Source: Acidimicrobiaceae bacterium
GTDB lineage: Bacteria; Actinomycetota; Acidimicrobiia; Acidimicrobiales; Aldehydirespiratoraceae
DNA: 64,000 nt
Direction: 5' to 3'
Assembly (NCBI GenBank): GCA_028819005.1
Contig: JAPPMP010000046.1
Location: 1 to 64,000, forward strand
In this document: positions 1-8,176 of the stretch, one piece after another
How the letters are laid out: each line of letters starts with the position of its first letter
How positions within the stretch are numbered: the first letter of the stretch is position 1
Notes under the pieces: generated by a model
Database searches by the model: none
What the model was told of the DNA's origin: nothing
What the model saw: the letters and a program-made list of their open reading frames with translations, nothing else
Translations under genes and position numbers: made by a program

Positions 1-2625
1 TGCTGCGGCGCTGGGGCGGGCATCGGCAATCTCGTGCTCGAGCATCACCATCACACGGGGCACCGTGCCGTGGTCTGCGTCGTCGACAAGCACCGCACCG
101 CGCCGGATCTGGTCACGGTGTCGTTCAAGCGTGAGGTCGACCACGGCGTCCAGCAGAGGGTGGCCGGGCGCCAGCAGATCGGCGTCAGGCGCGCCTCGAC
201 ACTCCGTCAGGTCCTTGTCGAAGGTGATGCGCGTGTAGCGCTCCAGTACCGCGGGAGGAGCACCGGCGGCTGCGACTGTGCGGCTTCGCTGGCGCACCGC
301 CAGGGGCACCCGTACAATCTGGAACCGGCCCGGCTCGACCTCGCGCATCGTGCCGCCCAGATCGCCCAGCGCCGCTTCAAAAAATGCCTGCACGTAGTGC
401 GGCTGAATGCGTCGGAGCGCGGCTTCGTCCATGTCTCGCCGTATGCGGTCCACCTCGGAATAGCCGATTACGTCTGATGCGAGCACAGGGTCGGAGATGG
501 CAGCTGCCACGCGGGCCGGCACTTCGGTGTCGATCACGTCGTCGAGACGCCGACGAACCTCGGGCCGGTCGCCGTAGCGGATGGCTTCCAACAGCAAGCC
601 ACGCAGTTCCCGGCCCGAGAGCACTTCGCCCAGCACGTCGTATACCTGACCGTCGAAGGTCTCGCGCATCTGCTCGATCTTCTCCAGCAGGCGGACGTAC
701 ACCTGCGCCTCGCGGGTCTCGTCGGCAACCAGGTTCCACATGTGGCACACCTCGGTCTGGCCGATGCGGTGTACTCGTCCGAACCGCTGCTCGATGCGGT
801 TCGGATTCCACGGCAGGTCGTAGTTGACCACCAAGTGCGCTTGCTGCAGATTGATCCCCTCACCCGCTGCGTCGGTGGCTACCAGTACCTCCACTTCGGA
901 GTCCTGAGTGAAGCTGTGTTGGATGCGACGGCGCTCGTCGCGCCCCGTGCTTCCCGAGATGAACACCACCGACCTCTCGGAACCCAAAAATGTACGGAGC
1001 CGGTCTACTAGGTAGTTGAGCGTGTCACGGTGCTCGGTGAACACGATCAGCTTGCGGCGGTCGCCCGACGGGGTTCGCATCTCCGGGGCGTCGCTGAGGG
1101 TGCGGGACAGTTGGGTCCATTTGGTGTCGGTGCCTTCGGCGCGCAGTGCGAACGCGAGCTGCTCCAAGCTCGTGAGCGTGTCGATCTCCGATTCGAGGTC
1201 GGCGATGGTGGCCGCGGCGGTGGCCGCATCGACGACTTCTGCGTCAATCTCCGACCGCTCGTCGTCGTCGAGCTCGTCGTAGGTGTCGTAGTCAAGGGCC
1301 GCAGTGTCGTCTCCGTCGGCTGAGAGCAGCCGAGAAAGCCGCATTTGTTGGCCGGACATCCCCAGGCGCGCTGCTCGGGCGGCTTGGCGCTCCTCGGCAA
1401 TGCGGTTCTGCAGTCGGAGTCGCCTGCGTCTCAGGGACTGGTAGATGGCCTCAGGAGATGACGCCAGCCGCCGCTGCAGTACGGTCAAGGCGAAGCCGAC
1501 GGTGTTGCCGCGGCGGCCGTCGCCGTCGTCACGGATTCGATCCGCGGCGTTCATCTGCTCGCGCACGTAAGAGGTCACCTCGTCGTACAGCGCCATCTCG
1601 GAGTCGGACAGGCTGTACCGCGCGGTTGAGGAACGGCGCTCAGGAAACAACGGGCGCCCCTCGAAAGTCAGCAACCGCTCCTTGGTCATGCGGCGCATGA
1701 AGGCTGACGGGTCCGACGCGTGTACACCGTCACGGAAGCGGCCTGCGAACTGGTCGCTGTCGAGCAGTGCGCAGAACAACTGGAAGTCCTCCTCCTTGCC
1801 GTTGTGCGGTGTGGCCGTCATGAGAAGCAGATGTTGGGCGATTTCTCCTAGCAGTTCTCCGAGCTGATAGCGAAGCGTCTTGCGGATTTCGTCACCCCAG
1901 AAATGGGCTGCCATGCGGTGTGCTTCGTCGACGACAACCAAATCCCATTCGCCCCGCCGGAGATAGGGCTCGAGTTCCTCACGGCGACGGGCGATCTGAT
2001 CGACACGAGCGATCAGCAGACGCTGGTGCTCAAAGACGTTGACGCTCCCGATGGCGTCGAGATCATCCTTGGTGACGATGCCGAAATGCAAGTCGAACTT
2101 GTCTCGCAGTTCCTCCTGCCACTGGGCAGTCAGGTTTCCGGGCACGATGACGAGCGCTCGCTCAAGCGCGCCCCGCAGCATGAGCTCTTTCATGTAGAGG
2201 CCGGCCATCACGGTCTTGCCGGCGCCCGGGTCGTCAGCGAGCAGGAATCGCAGCGGCTGGCGGGGCAGCATGTGGCCGTACACGGCCTCGATCTGATGCG
2301 GCAGCGTCCGAACCCTGCTGGCGTCAAGTGCCAGGTACGGATCGAACAGGTGCGCCAGTCGGATGCGTCTGGCTTCTGCCGCAAGGCGGAACAGTCGCCC
2401 GTCGCCGTCGAACGTGAACGACCCCATCGCTTCAGGGTTCTGCAGTCCCAATCCCGCTTCGTCGGATCGGAACAGCAGCCGCTCGCCCAGCGAGCCGTCT
2501 GCCCGCCGATATGTCAGGGTGATCGCCTGGGTGCCATGCCACTGCACAGCCACCGCCGTCACCGTGCCGCCCGGTTCCACTCCCACGACCTGCGCTTCGG
2601 TGCCAATGTCTTCGATTCGCAGCAC
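1..2625 (-). CDS. SNF2-type DNA helicase of the defence island (3' end outside window)
   Basis: An uninterrupted minus-strand frame of 875 codons runs off the left edge, so the C-terminus is missing. It reads as a superfamily II/SNF2 helicase: Walker A DDPGAGKT (about residues 131-138), DEAH (233-236), TATPHN (270-275), a stretch NTVGFALTVLQRRLASS near 374-390, and motif VI RFGRVHRIGQ ending at 623. This sequence style is shared with phage-defence helicases (DISARM DrmD-like and DUF3883-linked helicases); assignment to one family is inference. The start is GTG at 2625, because the same frame has a TAA 24 nt upstream of it. It follows the GHKL-nuclease gene on the same strand after 106 nt and is probably the last known gene of that operon. 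The N-terminal half before the ATPase core (about 110 residues) is beta-rich and looks like a target-binding leader. Confidence 0.85.
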   Translation of the reverse strand, partial: MLRIEDIGTEAQVVGVEPGGTVTAVAVQWHGTQAITLTYRRADGSLGERLLFRSDEAGLGLQNPEAMGSFTFDGDGRLFRLAAEARRIRLAHLFDPYLALDASRVRTLPHQIEAVYGHMLPRQPLRFLLADDPGAGKTVMAGLYMKELMLRGALERALVIVPGNLTAQWQEELRDKFDLHFGIVTKDDLDAIGSVNVFEHQRLLIARVDQIARRREELEPYLRRGEWDLVVVDEAHRMAAHFWGDEIRKTLRYQLGELLGEIAQHLLLMTATPHNGKEEDFQLFCALLDSDQFAGRFRDGVHASDPSAFMRRMTKERLLTFEGRPLFPERRSSTARYSLSDSEMALYDEVTSYVREQMNAADRIRDDGDGRRGNTVGFALTVLQRRLASSPEAIYQSLRRRRLRLQNRIAEERQAARAARLGMSGQQMRLSRLLSADGDDTAALDYDTYDELDDDERSEIDAEVVDAATAAATIADLESEIDTLTSLEQLAFALRAEGTDTKWTQLSRTLSDAPEMRTPSGDRRKLIVFTEHRDTLNYLVDRLRTFLGSERSVVFISGSTGRDERRRIQHSFTQDSEVEVLVATDAAGEGINLQQAHLVVNYDLPWNPNRIEQRFGRVHRIGQTEVCHMWNLVADETREAQVYVRLLEKIEQMRETFDGQVYDVLGEVLSGRELRGLLLEAIRYGDRPEVRRRLDDVIDTEVPARVAAAISDPVLASDVIGYSEVDRIRRDMDEAALRRIQPHYVQAFFEAALGDLGGTMREVEPGRFQIVRVPLAVRQRSRTVAAAGAPPAVLERYTRITFDKDLTECRGAPDADLLAPGHPLLDAVVDLTLERHRDQIRRGAVLVDDADHGTVPRVMVMLEHEIADARPSAAA

Positions 2626-2731
2626 GGCTACGATGTCTCGCGAATCTGAGGATATTTACAGTTTCGCGGGCACTCTGCGCAAATAATCTCATCTGAGGAG
2701 ATCATCAAATCCACCGTAAATCCGAGATCAA

Positions 2732-4735
2732 TTATTCGGTTTCGAGTGAAGTCAATAGGCGCTCCAACTCGTGTGCTTGTTGGGAAGCATTGAGATAGTC
2801 GTCGTATTGCTTTAGTGCGTTGGTGACGAGTTGTCGATACAATTTATAGCGACCATTAATCTCCTTCAATCGACTGGCTATCAAGTCGTTATCATCACTG
2901 AATGAGTGTCTGTTCTTTACAATCGGTATCTTACCGAGGACAAATACAACTTCGATACGTTCCCCGGCACGGTTCTCTTGCTCCAGTACTGAACTCATCG
3001 CGTCGTAATATTTTGAACCTTGAGTAATCAATTCATCAATATTGCAGGATCGATCATATCGTTTCAGTTCGACGATGATGTGCGTGCCAACTGCTTCCCG
3101 ATATCTGATATCAATACGCCCGCTTGTATTTTTTCCAGTTTTGTCTTTCGGAAACACTCCTGGCGCGATCTTGTGCAAACTCTGTTCCATGTGAGGGTCC
3201 GCCGTGGCTCGCTCCCACGATGCGTCTAGGAGCCACAGGTGATCGAAAACGTGCTCTTGAACCACTCGTTCGACTGCATTGTCATCGGAGAGGCGTTCCA
3301 ACTTCTGGATTGCCTCGACGCGCCCACGGAGAATGTCCGCCCAGAGACTTGCCTCGTATTCTTCCTGAGCGCCAAAGAGTTTCAGCAGATGCTCGGCATC
3401 GAGCGTGCTCAGTTGGTCGAGCTCGTCAGATTTCTTTCGCAGTCCGATGCGCGCAAATGCGAGAACGCCCGAGCGGTAGAGGGAAGCCCGATGTGTTTTT
3501 TCGTTTGATTGGTCGAACGTCAAGGCCGCGATGGTGGAGATCATCTTCGTTGCAGGCTCTTGCTGCCAGCCTGGGAGCGAATCACGCCATTCTTCCAACT
3601 TTGGGAACTCCTCGAAGGCATCTTTGGACTTGTGCTTTGGTCGCTCGGCATTCCATTGATCAGAAGCTGTCTTGAATGCTTTCCTTAGGAATAAGCTAAG
3701 GCCCTGAACGCGTGGGTCGTCCTCGATAAGGCGCTGGCGGTCGCTCGTTGCAATGTCGTCCTCGTCATCGAGGTCAAGGAAATCGGCCTCAATCTGACCG
3801 GTCACGTAGCTGCCGAACACCCGCGAGAAGTCCAGCTTGTCGATGATTCCCTCGTGAATCGGGCGCTTGCGGGCCAGCACCATGATGTTTTTTAGCGAGC
3901 CTCCCTCTCCGTCGTCGGCCAAATCCGACGGGGTGCGGGCAGTTCCGATCCAGCCGCGTACTTTCCAATCATCGCGATCCGCAACCTTGCATTCATCGAG
4001 AACGTATCTCTTGGTTTCCTTGGGCAAAATTTGATCAGGCAATCGTTGTTCGCCAAACTCCCACAGGAACTCGAGTCGCTTAAGGTCCTGTCGGTCTTCA
4101 AATGTCAGATGCTCTCCATCGATCTCAATCCTGAACCCACCCTGTTCCGGAGGTGTCTGGTCAAGCACATCGAATCGGCGTGCCAGTCGCTTACGTAGCG
4201 CCGATGCCGTTAGGGACACGCGTTTGCGGCTCAGACGATTGAGAACAATCGTAGTGCCCTTGCCATTGTGTTCTTCAGGGACATCAACCTTGTCAGGGTG
4301 ATAGTCTTGACGGGAAGCGATTCGCTGTTTGAGATCGTCTACGTCTATTCTGCATCCAGTAGTCTCGTCGACTTTTCTTGTATAGACGAAGATCTCATCT
4401 GCTATTGAGAAAACGCTCAATTTGCCGATTCCTTTGCGACCCATGAACTTGCGGTTCCATTTCATCGAATGTGATCCCTCGACCAGGCGCTTCTGATACC
4501 CTGTGACGAGAAAACGATCATTGAGTTCTTGTTGGGTCATGCCACTGCCATTGTCGGATACAATGACGCTATATTGCTCTATATTCCATTCTATCTGCAC
4601 AAGCGTTGCGTCGGCATCGTAGGCGTTTGCGACCAGTTCGGTTAGGACCGCGGCTGCATTGCTGTAGAGCTTGATGCCGAGTGCCTCAAGGGCACCCATG
4701 TCGATAGTCATCGTGAACGGAGATTGCTCGGTCAT
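2732..4735 (-). CDS. GHKL (MORC/MutL-like) ATPase fused to PD-(D/E)XK-like nuclease, BbrUII/HgiDII-type restriction enzyme
   Basis: 667 aa. The N-terminus is a GHKL ATPase: N box ELVANAYDADA (about 33-43), G1 box DNGSGM (61-66) and G2 box GRKGIGKLS (99-107). The C-terminus has D542 in GRIDIRY followed by HIIVELKR (E556, K558), the spacing of a PD-(D/E)XK nuclease site. GHKL proteins of this layout are known in restriction-modification systems (BbrUII/HgiDII family; described with MORC ATPases by Iyer, Abhiman and Aravind), so it is the likely DNA-cleaving effector. The ATG at 4735 overlaps the stop of the cytosine methyltransferase as ATGA, implying translational coupling. The frame is open upstream inside the methyltransferase gene, but that stretch is low-complexity shadow. 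The gene looks less GC-rich than its neighbours, consistent with transfer. The recognition site cannot be read from sequence. Confidence 0.82.
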   Translation of the reverse strand: MTEQSPFTMTIDMGALEALGIKLYSNAAAVLTELVANAYDADATLVQIEWNIEQYSVIVSDNGSGMTQQELNDRFLVTGYQKRLVEGSHSMKWNRKFMGRKGIGKLSVFSIADEIFVYTRKVDETTGCRIDVDDLKQRIASRQDYHPDKVDVPEEHNGKGTTIVLNRLSRKRVSLTASALRKRLARRFDVLDQTPPEQGGFRIEIDGEHLTFEDRQDLKRLEFLWEFGEQRLPDQILPKETKRYVLDECKVADRDDWKVRGWIGTARTPSDLADDGEGGSLKNIMVLARKRPIHEGIIDKLDFSRVFGSYVTGQIEADFLDLDDEDDIATSDRQRLIEDDPRVQGLSLFLRKAFKTASDQWNAERPKHKSKDAFEEFPKLEEWRDSLPGWQQEPATKMISTIAALTFDQSNEKTHRASLYRSGVLAFARIGLRKKSDELDQLSTLDAEHLLKLFGAQEEYEASLWADILRGRVEAIQKLERLSDDNAVERVVQEHVFDHLWLLDASWERATADPHMEQSLHKIAPGVFPKDKTGKNTSGRIDIRYREAVGTHIIVELKRYDRSCNIDELITQGSKYYDAMSSVLEQENRAGERIEVVFVLGKIPIVKNRHSFSDDNDLIASRLKEINGRYKLYRQLVTNALKQYDDYLNASQQAHELERLLTSLETE

Positions 4736-5856
4736 GAAGCGGCCGTTTCGGTCAGAGTATCGAGGAAAGACCTGCCGATGGCCTCTCCTAGCGGGGGCGG
4801 AACCGCGTTGCCGATGTGTCGGCCCAATGTGGCAAGTGAAACAGTTTCTCCGTCTGGAACGAAGCGATAGTCGTCCGGGAAGCCTTGGAGGATGGCTGCT
4901 TCTCGCAGGGAGATGGTTCGGTGCTGCTCGGGATGGCCGAAACGGCCTGCCCCGAAGTTGTGGAAGTACGTCGTGATCGTCGGGGATGGCTGATCCCATC
5001 TCATGCGGGAGTACACGTTCTTGAAAGCGGTTCCACTGGCACGGCGGTGGCAAGATGCCCGTAGTTCCGTGGGCCAATCGTGCCAAGTGCCGCCAGGTTT
5101 GGAAGCGATCATCCGCTTCCGGTTGAGCGGTGACAAACCGCGACTGCGATGCACTGGATCGGTTGCATGAGCGCCGCCCGCTTCAATGGCGGGAAGACCC
5201 CCGATCGCCTGGTGGACGGTCTTGGGAGGACGGCCGTTCTGATCGCCTTCCGGGACAGAGGCAGGTCCCAGCCGAGAGGCGACTAGGACTAGACGGCGAC
5301 GGTTCTGCGCGAGCCCGTAATCTGTACACCTGCGAATGTCGCTGTCCACGGAGTAACCGATGTCTCTGAGCATCGACACGAAGTCCAAAAGCACGGCCTT
5401 GTTTTTTACGCGAGGTACGTTCTCGGTCGTGACAAACTCCGGTTGTGTCTCTAGGACTAGACGGCCGAATTCGCTCAAGAGCTCCCACCTGTTGTCGTTC
5501 GATGGACTCACGCCCCTGCGGTACGACGAGAAGGGCTGGCACGGAGCACACCCTGCCAAGAGCCTAGTTGCACCCTCGGGCCACAGGCTAGAAAGTTCGC
5601 CACCTTTGAGATTGCAGACGTCTCGTTCGATGAACTGCGCACCGGTCACATTGGCTTCGAAAGGGAACTTGCAGGAGCCGTCAATGTCGATACCAGCCAC
5701 GACCTTGATTCCTGCGGATGCCAGGCCGTACGACAAACCTCCGATTCCGCAGAAGACGTCGATCGCGGCGATGCTCTTGGCGCTGGAGGTGGTGATCTCA
5801 CCGGCGCTTGGCGCCGGCAAGCCGGCACGGTTTGCATACATCTCTTCTGCGTCCAT
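4732..5856 (-). CDS. DNA C5-cytosine methyltransferase (Dcm family)
   Basis: 374 aa with the C5-methyltransferase motifs in order: motif I VFCGIGGLSYGL (about 34-45), motif IV GCAPCQPFS with catalytic Cys106, motif VI ENVP (145-148), motif VIII QNRRR (184-188), a target-recognition region around 200-300, motif IX RTISLREAAILQGFPDDY and motif X GNAVPPPLGEAIG. It would transfer a methyl group from SAM to cytosine C5 in the host copy of the restriction site. The ATG at 5856 overlaps the TGA of the adenine methyltransferase by one base (TGATG), and its own TGA overlaps the start of the GHKL-nuclease gene, so the three are translated as a unit. All motifs look intact. Confidence 0.93.
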   Translation of the reverse strand: MDAEEMYANRAGLPAPSAGEITTSSAKSIAAIDVFCGIGGLSYGLASAGIKVVAGIDIDGSCKFPFEANVTGAQFIERDVCNLKGGELSSLWPEGATRLLAGCAPCQPFSSYRRGVSPSNDNRWELLSEFGRLVLETQPEFVTTENVPRVKNKAVLLDFVSMLRDIGYSVDSDIRRCTDYGLAQNRRRLVLVASRLGPASVPEGDQNGRPPKTVHQAIGGLPAIEAGGAHATDPVHRSRGLSPLNRKRMIASKPGGTWHDWPTELRASCHRRASGTAFKNVYSRMRWDQPSPTITTYFHNFGAGRFGHPEQHRTISLREAAILQGFPDDYRFVPDGETVSLATLGRHIGNAVPPPLGEAIGRSFLDTLTETAAS

Positions 5857-7604
5857 CAACAGCCTCCGCGCCCGGCGGTGTGGCCACCTGCGACTTCCTC
5901 GCTCGGGGCTAAGGATGCCAGACACTCGCCCGATTCGAGCCAATATGGGGGTGGAACCATGATCTGCTCCATTTCCTTGGGTTCGAACTTGGTGAGACCT
6001 CCAGAGTAGGTACGACCCCCTGAAACGCTGGCTTGGTCACGCAGCACGCTCACCAATCTACACAACGCTGCTTCCGACAGTGGTTCAACCGGGTAGAGAC
6101 CGTGCACGTTGTTGAGGTTCCGAGCGCCGACGAGGTTGCGCACGAACGTCGGCGGTCGGCGGGCCATGTAGGTAGCGAGGATGGGTGCAGGATCGCGCAA
6201 CTGGACCGACCACCACGGCTGTCGGTGACGGGCGGTATAGCCGTCGGCAACGCCGGCACTGCGCGCCGCGCGCAGGAACGCATCAACGAGTGCTCGGTCG
6301 TCTCCGTCGAACACATCCAAGTCAGCAGGCAGATCGATGACTGCCCGCAGCGCACGGTCGTCGCTGAGAACCGCCGATTCGAGGTCGAAGAGCTCCGATG
6401 CCTTGGTGACCGTGGGCCGGAGAACCTCCGCCGGCAGCCGCGGATCGTCGCAATCGGTCACCCATACTGCATTTGCCCCTGTAGCCGTGCCGCGATGGAC
6501 CCGACACAATTCGCCGAGCGGCACATACTCTTGCGGCACCACAACTCGTGGTTCCAGCAACGACGACCAACGGGAGGTAGATCGCAATTCGGCACGAGCG
6601 AATGGTGTGCCGCCGCTCAAACCTTGCAGCTCGTCAACCCAATCGATCTTGCGCATGCGAAGCGGATGCCGTGTCTCGCCGACTTCGAAAGCAGTCACCG
6701 CTGCTGTGGTCATCGCATCGGCGAAGACAGGTGTTCGGGCATCCAAGATATGCAACGACAAACCGCCCAGTGGTCCTGCAATCAGTTCTCGTGCGAGGCG
6801 CCCGTAGCCAATGTCGAGCCACTCGGACGAGGTGACGAACACGCCGTAGTCGTTTATGCGGGCGAGGAGCGCGGTCGCGAGCAGGAAATGGATATGCAGC
6901 CCTGCGAGAGTGGAAGCCTTCAGCTCCAGATCAGTGGCGTGCAGGCGTAGCCAGCCCTTCCATTCCAGCGAGATGTCGTGATGGCGCACGTACGGCGGGT
7001 TGCCGATAAAGGCTGTCGAATGAGATGTCGGCGGCAACTGCAGAGAGCGGTAGTCGCAAACATGCATACTTGAACGACGGTCGAGTCCCAGCACGGTCAG
7101 GTTGGCTCGGGCGATCAAAGCGGCAAGGGGATCCAACTCGACAGCCACCAACTCGGCGTCGCGCAGCAATGGAGCGACAGCGCAAAGAAACCGCCCCGAA
7201 CCCGCCCCGGGATCCACCACGCGGCTTGGTCGCCCGAAACCGGCCAGCCACTCGGACATCGGTTGCACCAGTGTCGGAGGAGTGTACGTGGCACCCAAGC
7301 TGCGGCGAAGTTTGGCTGAACGAAGATGCATAAGGGCATCGCCGAGTGGATCGTATCCCGCCCGAATCTCCGTCCGCAGAGTCTCCAGCGAGCGCGAGGC
7401 GGGTGTGTCCGGCGCCGTTTGCGCCAACGAAGCTTCAGCCGCGCTCAGTTCGGCGAGCGCACCGCCTCGAGCGAGTTCCCACGCAATCCCGCACAGCGTT
7501 CGTTCATCTTGGATTCCGGTCTCAACCACAGGGGCGGGACGTGACGGACTATCTCGCACTGCGTCTTGTCCACTAGGACTATTTGTTCCAATCGGTGCAT
7601 TCAT
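5856..7604 (-). CDS. N6-adenine DNA methyltransferase (Eco57I/TaqI-like, gamma class)
   Basis: 582 aa. SAM-binding motif I reads VVDPGAGSGRFL (about 129-140), preceded by GATYTP (104-109) as in Eco57I/TaqI-class enzymes. The catalytic motif is NPPY (202-205). The C-terminal half, including GELCRVHRGTATGAN, resembles a target-recognition domain of M.TaqI-type enzymes. It should methylate adenine N6. The start ATG at 7604 follows a GGATAG-like ribosome site and opens the operon; the stop overlaps the cytosine methyltransferase start. Pairing an adenine and a cytosine methyltransferase with one GHKL-nuclease suggests double protection of one site or two sites. A pure restriction-modification role or membership of a wider defence system are both possible. 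Confidence 0.88.
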   Translation of the reverse strand: MNAPIGTNSPSGQDAVRDSPSRPAPVVETGIQDERTLCGIAWELARGGALAELSAAEASLAQTAPDTPASRSLETLRTEIRAGYDPLGDALMHLRSAKLRRSLGATYTPPTLVQPMSEWLAGFGRPSRVVDPGAGSGRFLCAVAPLLRDAELVAVELDPLAALIARANLTVLGLDRRSSMHVCDYRSLQLPPTSHSTAFIGNPPYVRHHDISLEWKGWLRLHATDLELKASTLAGLHIHFLLATALLARINDYGVFVTSSEWLDIGYGRLARELIAGPLGGLSLHILDARTPVFADAMTTAAVTAFEVGETRHPLRMRKIDWVDELQGLSGGTPFARAELRSTSRWSSLLEPRVVVPQEYVPLGELCRVHRGTATGANAVWVTDCDDPRLPAEVLRPTVTKASELFDLESAVLSDDRALRAVIDLPADLDVFDGDDRALVDAFLRAARSAGVADGYTARHRQPWWSVQLRDPAPILATYMARRPPTFVRNLVGARNLNNVHGLYPVEPLSEAALCRLVSVLRDQASVSGGRTYSGGLTKFEPKEMEQIMVPPPYWLESGECLASLAPSEEVAGGHTAGRGGC

Positions 7605-7784
7605 CTGCTATCCAAATAAATATGGTTGATTTGATATCACTCTAATCAGTTTCGGCCAGCCAGTGTGGATCGTCGTCAGAAATTTTTCTTGATCGACACC
7701 GTCAGCAAGTTGTTCGGAATCTCCGCTGGACTCCTCCGAAAGGTCCTGACGCGTAAGTCAATCACAATTGACCGCTAGCGTGGC
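7605..7784. promoter_or_regulatory. Divergent, AT-rich control region between defence operon and GroES-like gene
   Basis: This 180-nt gap is markedly richer in A and T than the coding DNA around it. It should carry the promoter of the minus-strand defence operon. I see a perfect palindrome TGATATCA at 7632-7639 that could be an operator, but no clear -35/-10 pair for the minus strand. The plus-strand promoter lies at its right end. Confidence 0.4.
7776..7781 (+). promoter_or_regulatory. Leaderless -10 element of the GroES-like gene
   Basis: TAGCGT lies 6 nt before the GTG at 7788, matching the TAnnnT leaderless pattern. It favours 7788 over the adjacent GTG at 7785 as start. Confidence 0.5.
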
Positions 7785-7787
7785 GTG

Positions 7788-8144
7788 GTGGCAACCAATT
7801 CAAAGCGGAACGGCGACCTCTCAGGCGACGACGGGCTCCCGGTCAAGATGCTCAATGACCGGATCCTGGTATCGCTCGGCGAGGCGGAGGGGGAGCGCCG
7901 GTCATCAGGGGGAATCCTGATACCAGCGACGGCCCAGGTGGGCAAGCGGCTGTCGTGGGCCGAGGTGGTGGCGGTGGGCCCCAACGTCCGCAACCTCGAA
8001 CCCAGAGACCAAGTGCTGTTCAACCCCGAGGACCGCTATGAGGTCGAGGTCCGGGGCCACGACTACATCATCCTGCGCGAACGCGACATCCACGCAGTCG
8101 CCGCCGAACGCCTCGATGAAGGCTCGACGGGCCTCTACCTCTGA
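7788..8144 (+). CDS. GroES-like co-chaperonin
   Basis: 118 aa from the GTG at 7788. The core matches chaperonin-10: MLNDRILVSL, then SSGGILIPATA and a conserved VVAVGPNVRNLEPRDQVLFNP segment, ending with ERDIHAVAAERLDEG. Family members are about 95-100 aa; this one has about 20 extra N-terminal residues, and an in-frame ATG at 7848 would give the usual length. GroES caps the GroEL ring in the cytoplasm. No groEL is adjacent, and this stand-alone variant with the GGILIPATA loop is typical of actinobacteria, so it may be a secondary co-chaperonin. Transcription is likely leaderless from 7776-7781. Confidence 0.82.
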   Translation: MATNSKRNGDLSGDDGLPVKMLNDRILVSLGEAEGERRSSGGILIPATAQVGKRLSWAEVVAVGPNVRNLEPRDQVLFNPEDRYEVEVRGHDYIILRERDIHAVAAERLDEGSTGLYL

Positions 8145-8176
8145 TCCCGCTGCTGCCGACTGCCCCCGGCGGCTCC

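Noticed and set aside
2686..2702. Operator-like inverted repeat between the GHKL and helicase genes
   Set aside because: Arms are only 5 bp with a 7-bp spacer, too weak to distinguish from chance.
6033..6950. Plus-strand open frame of about 300 codons
   Set aside because: Antisense to the adenine methyltransferase, whose motifs are intact; the peptide looks like random composition.
1..7604. Assignment of the island to DISARM
   Set aside because: The helicase resembles DrmD-type proteins, but drmA, drmB and drmC are not seen, and a GHKL-nuclease is not a DISARM component.
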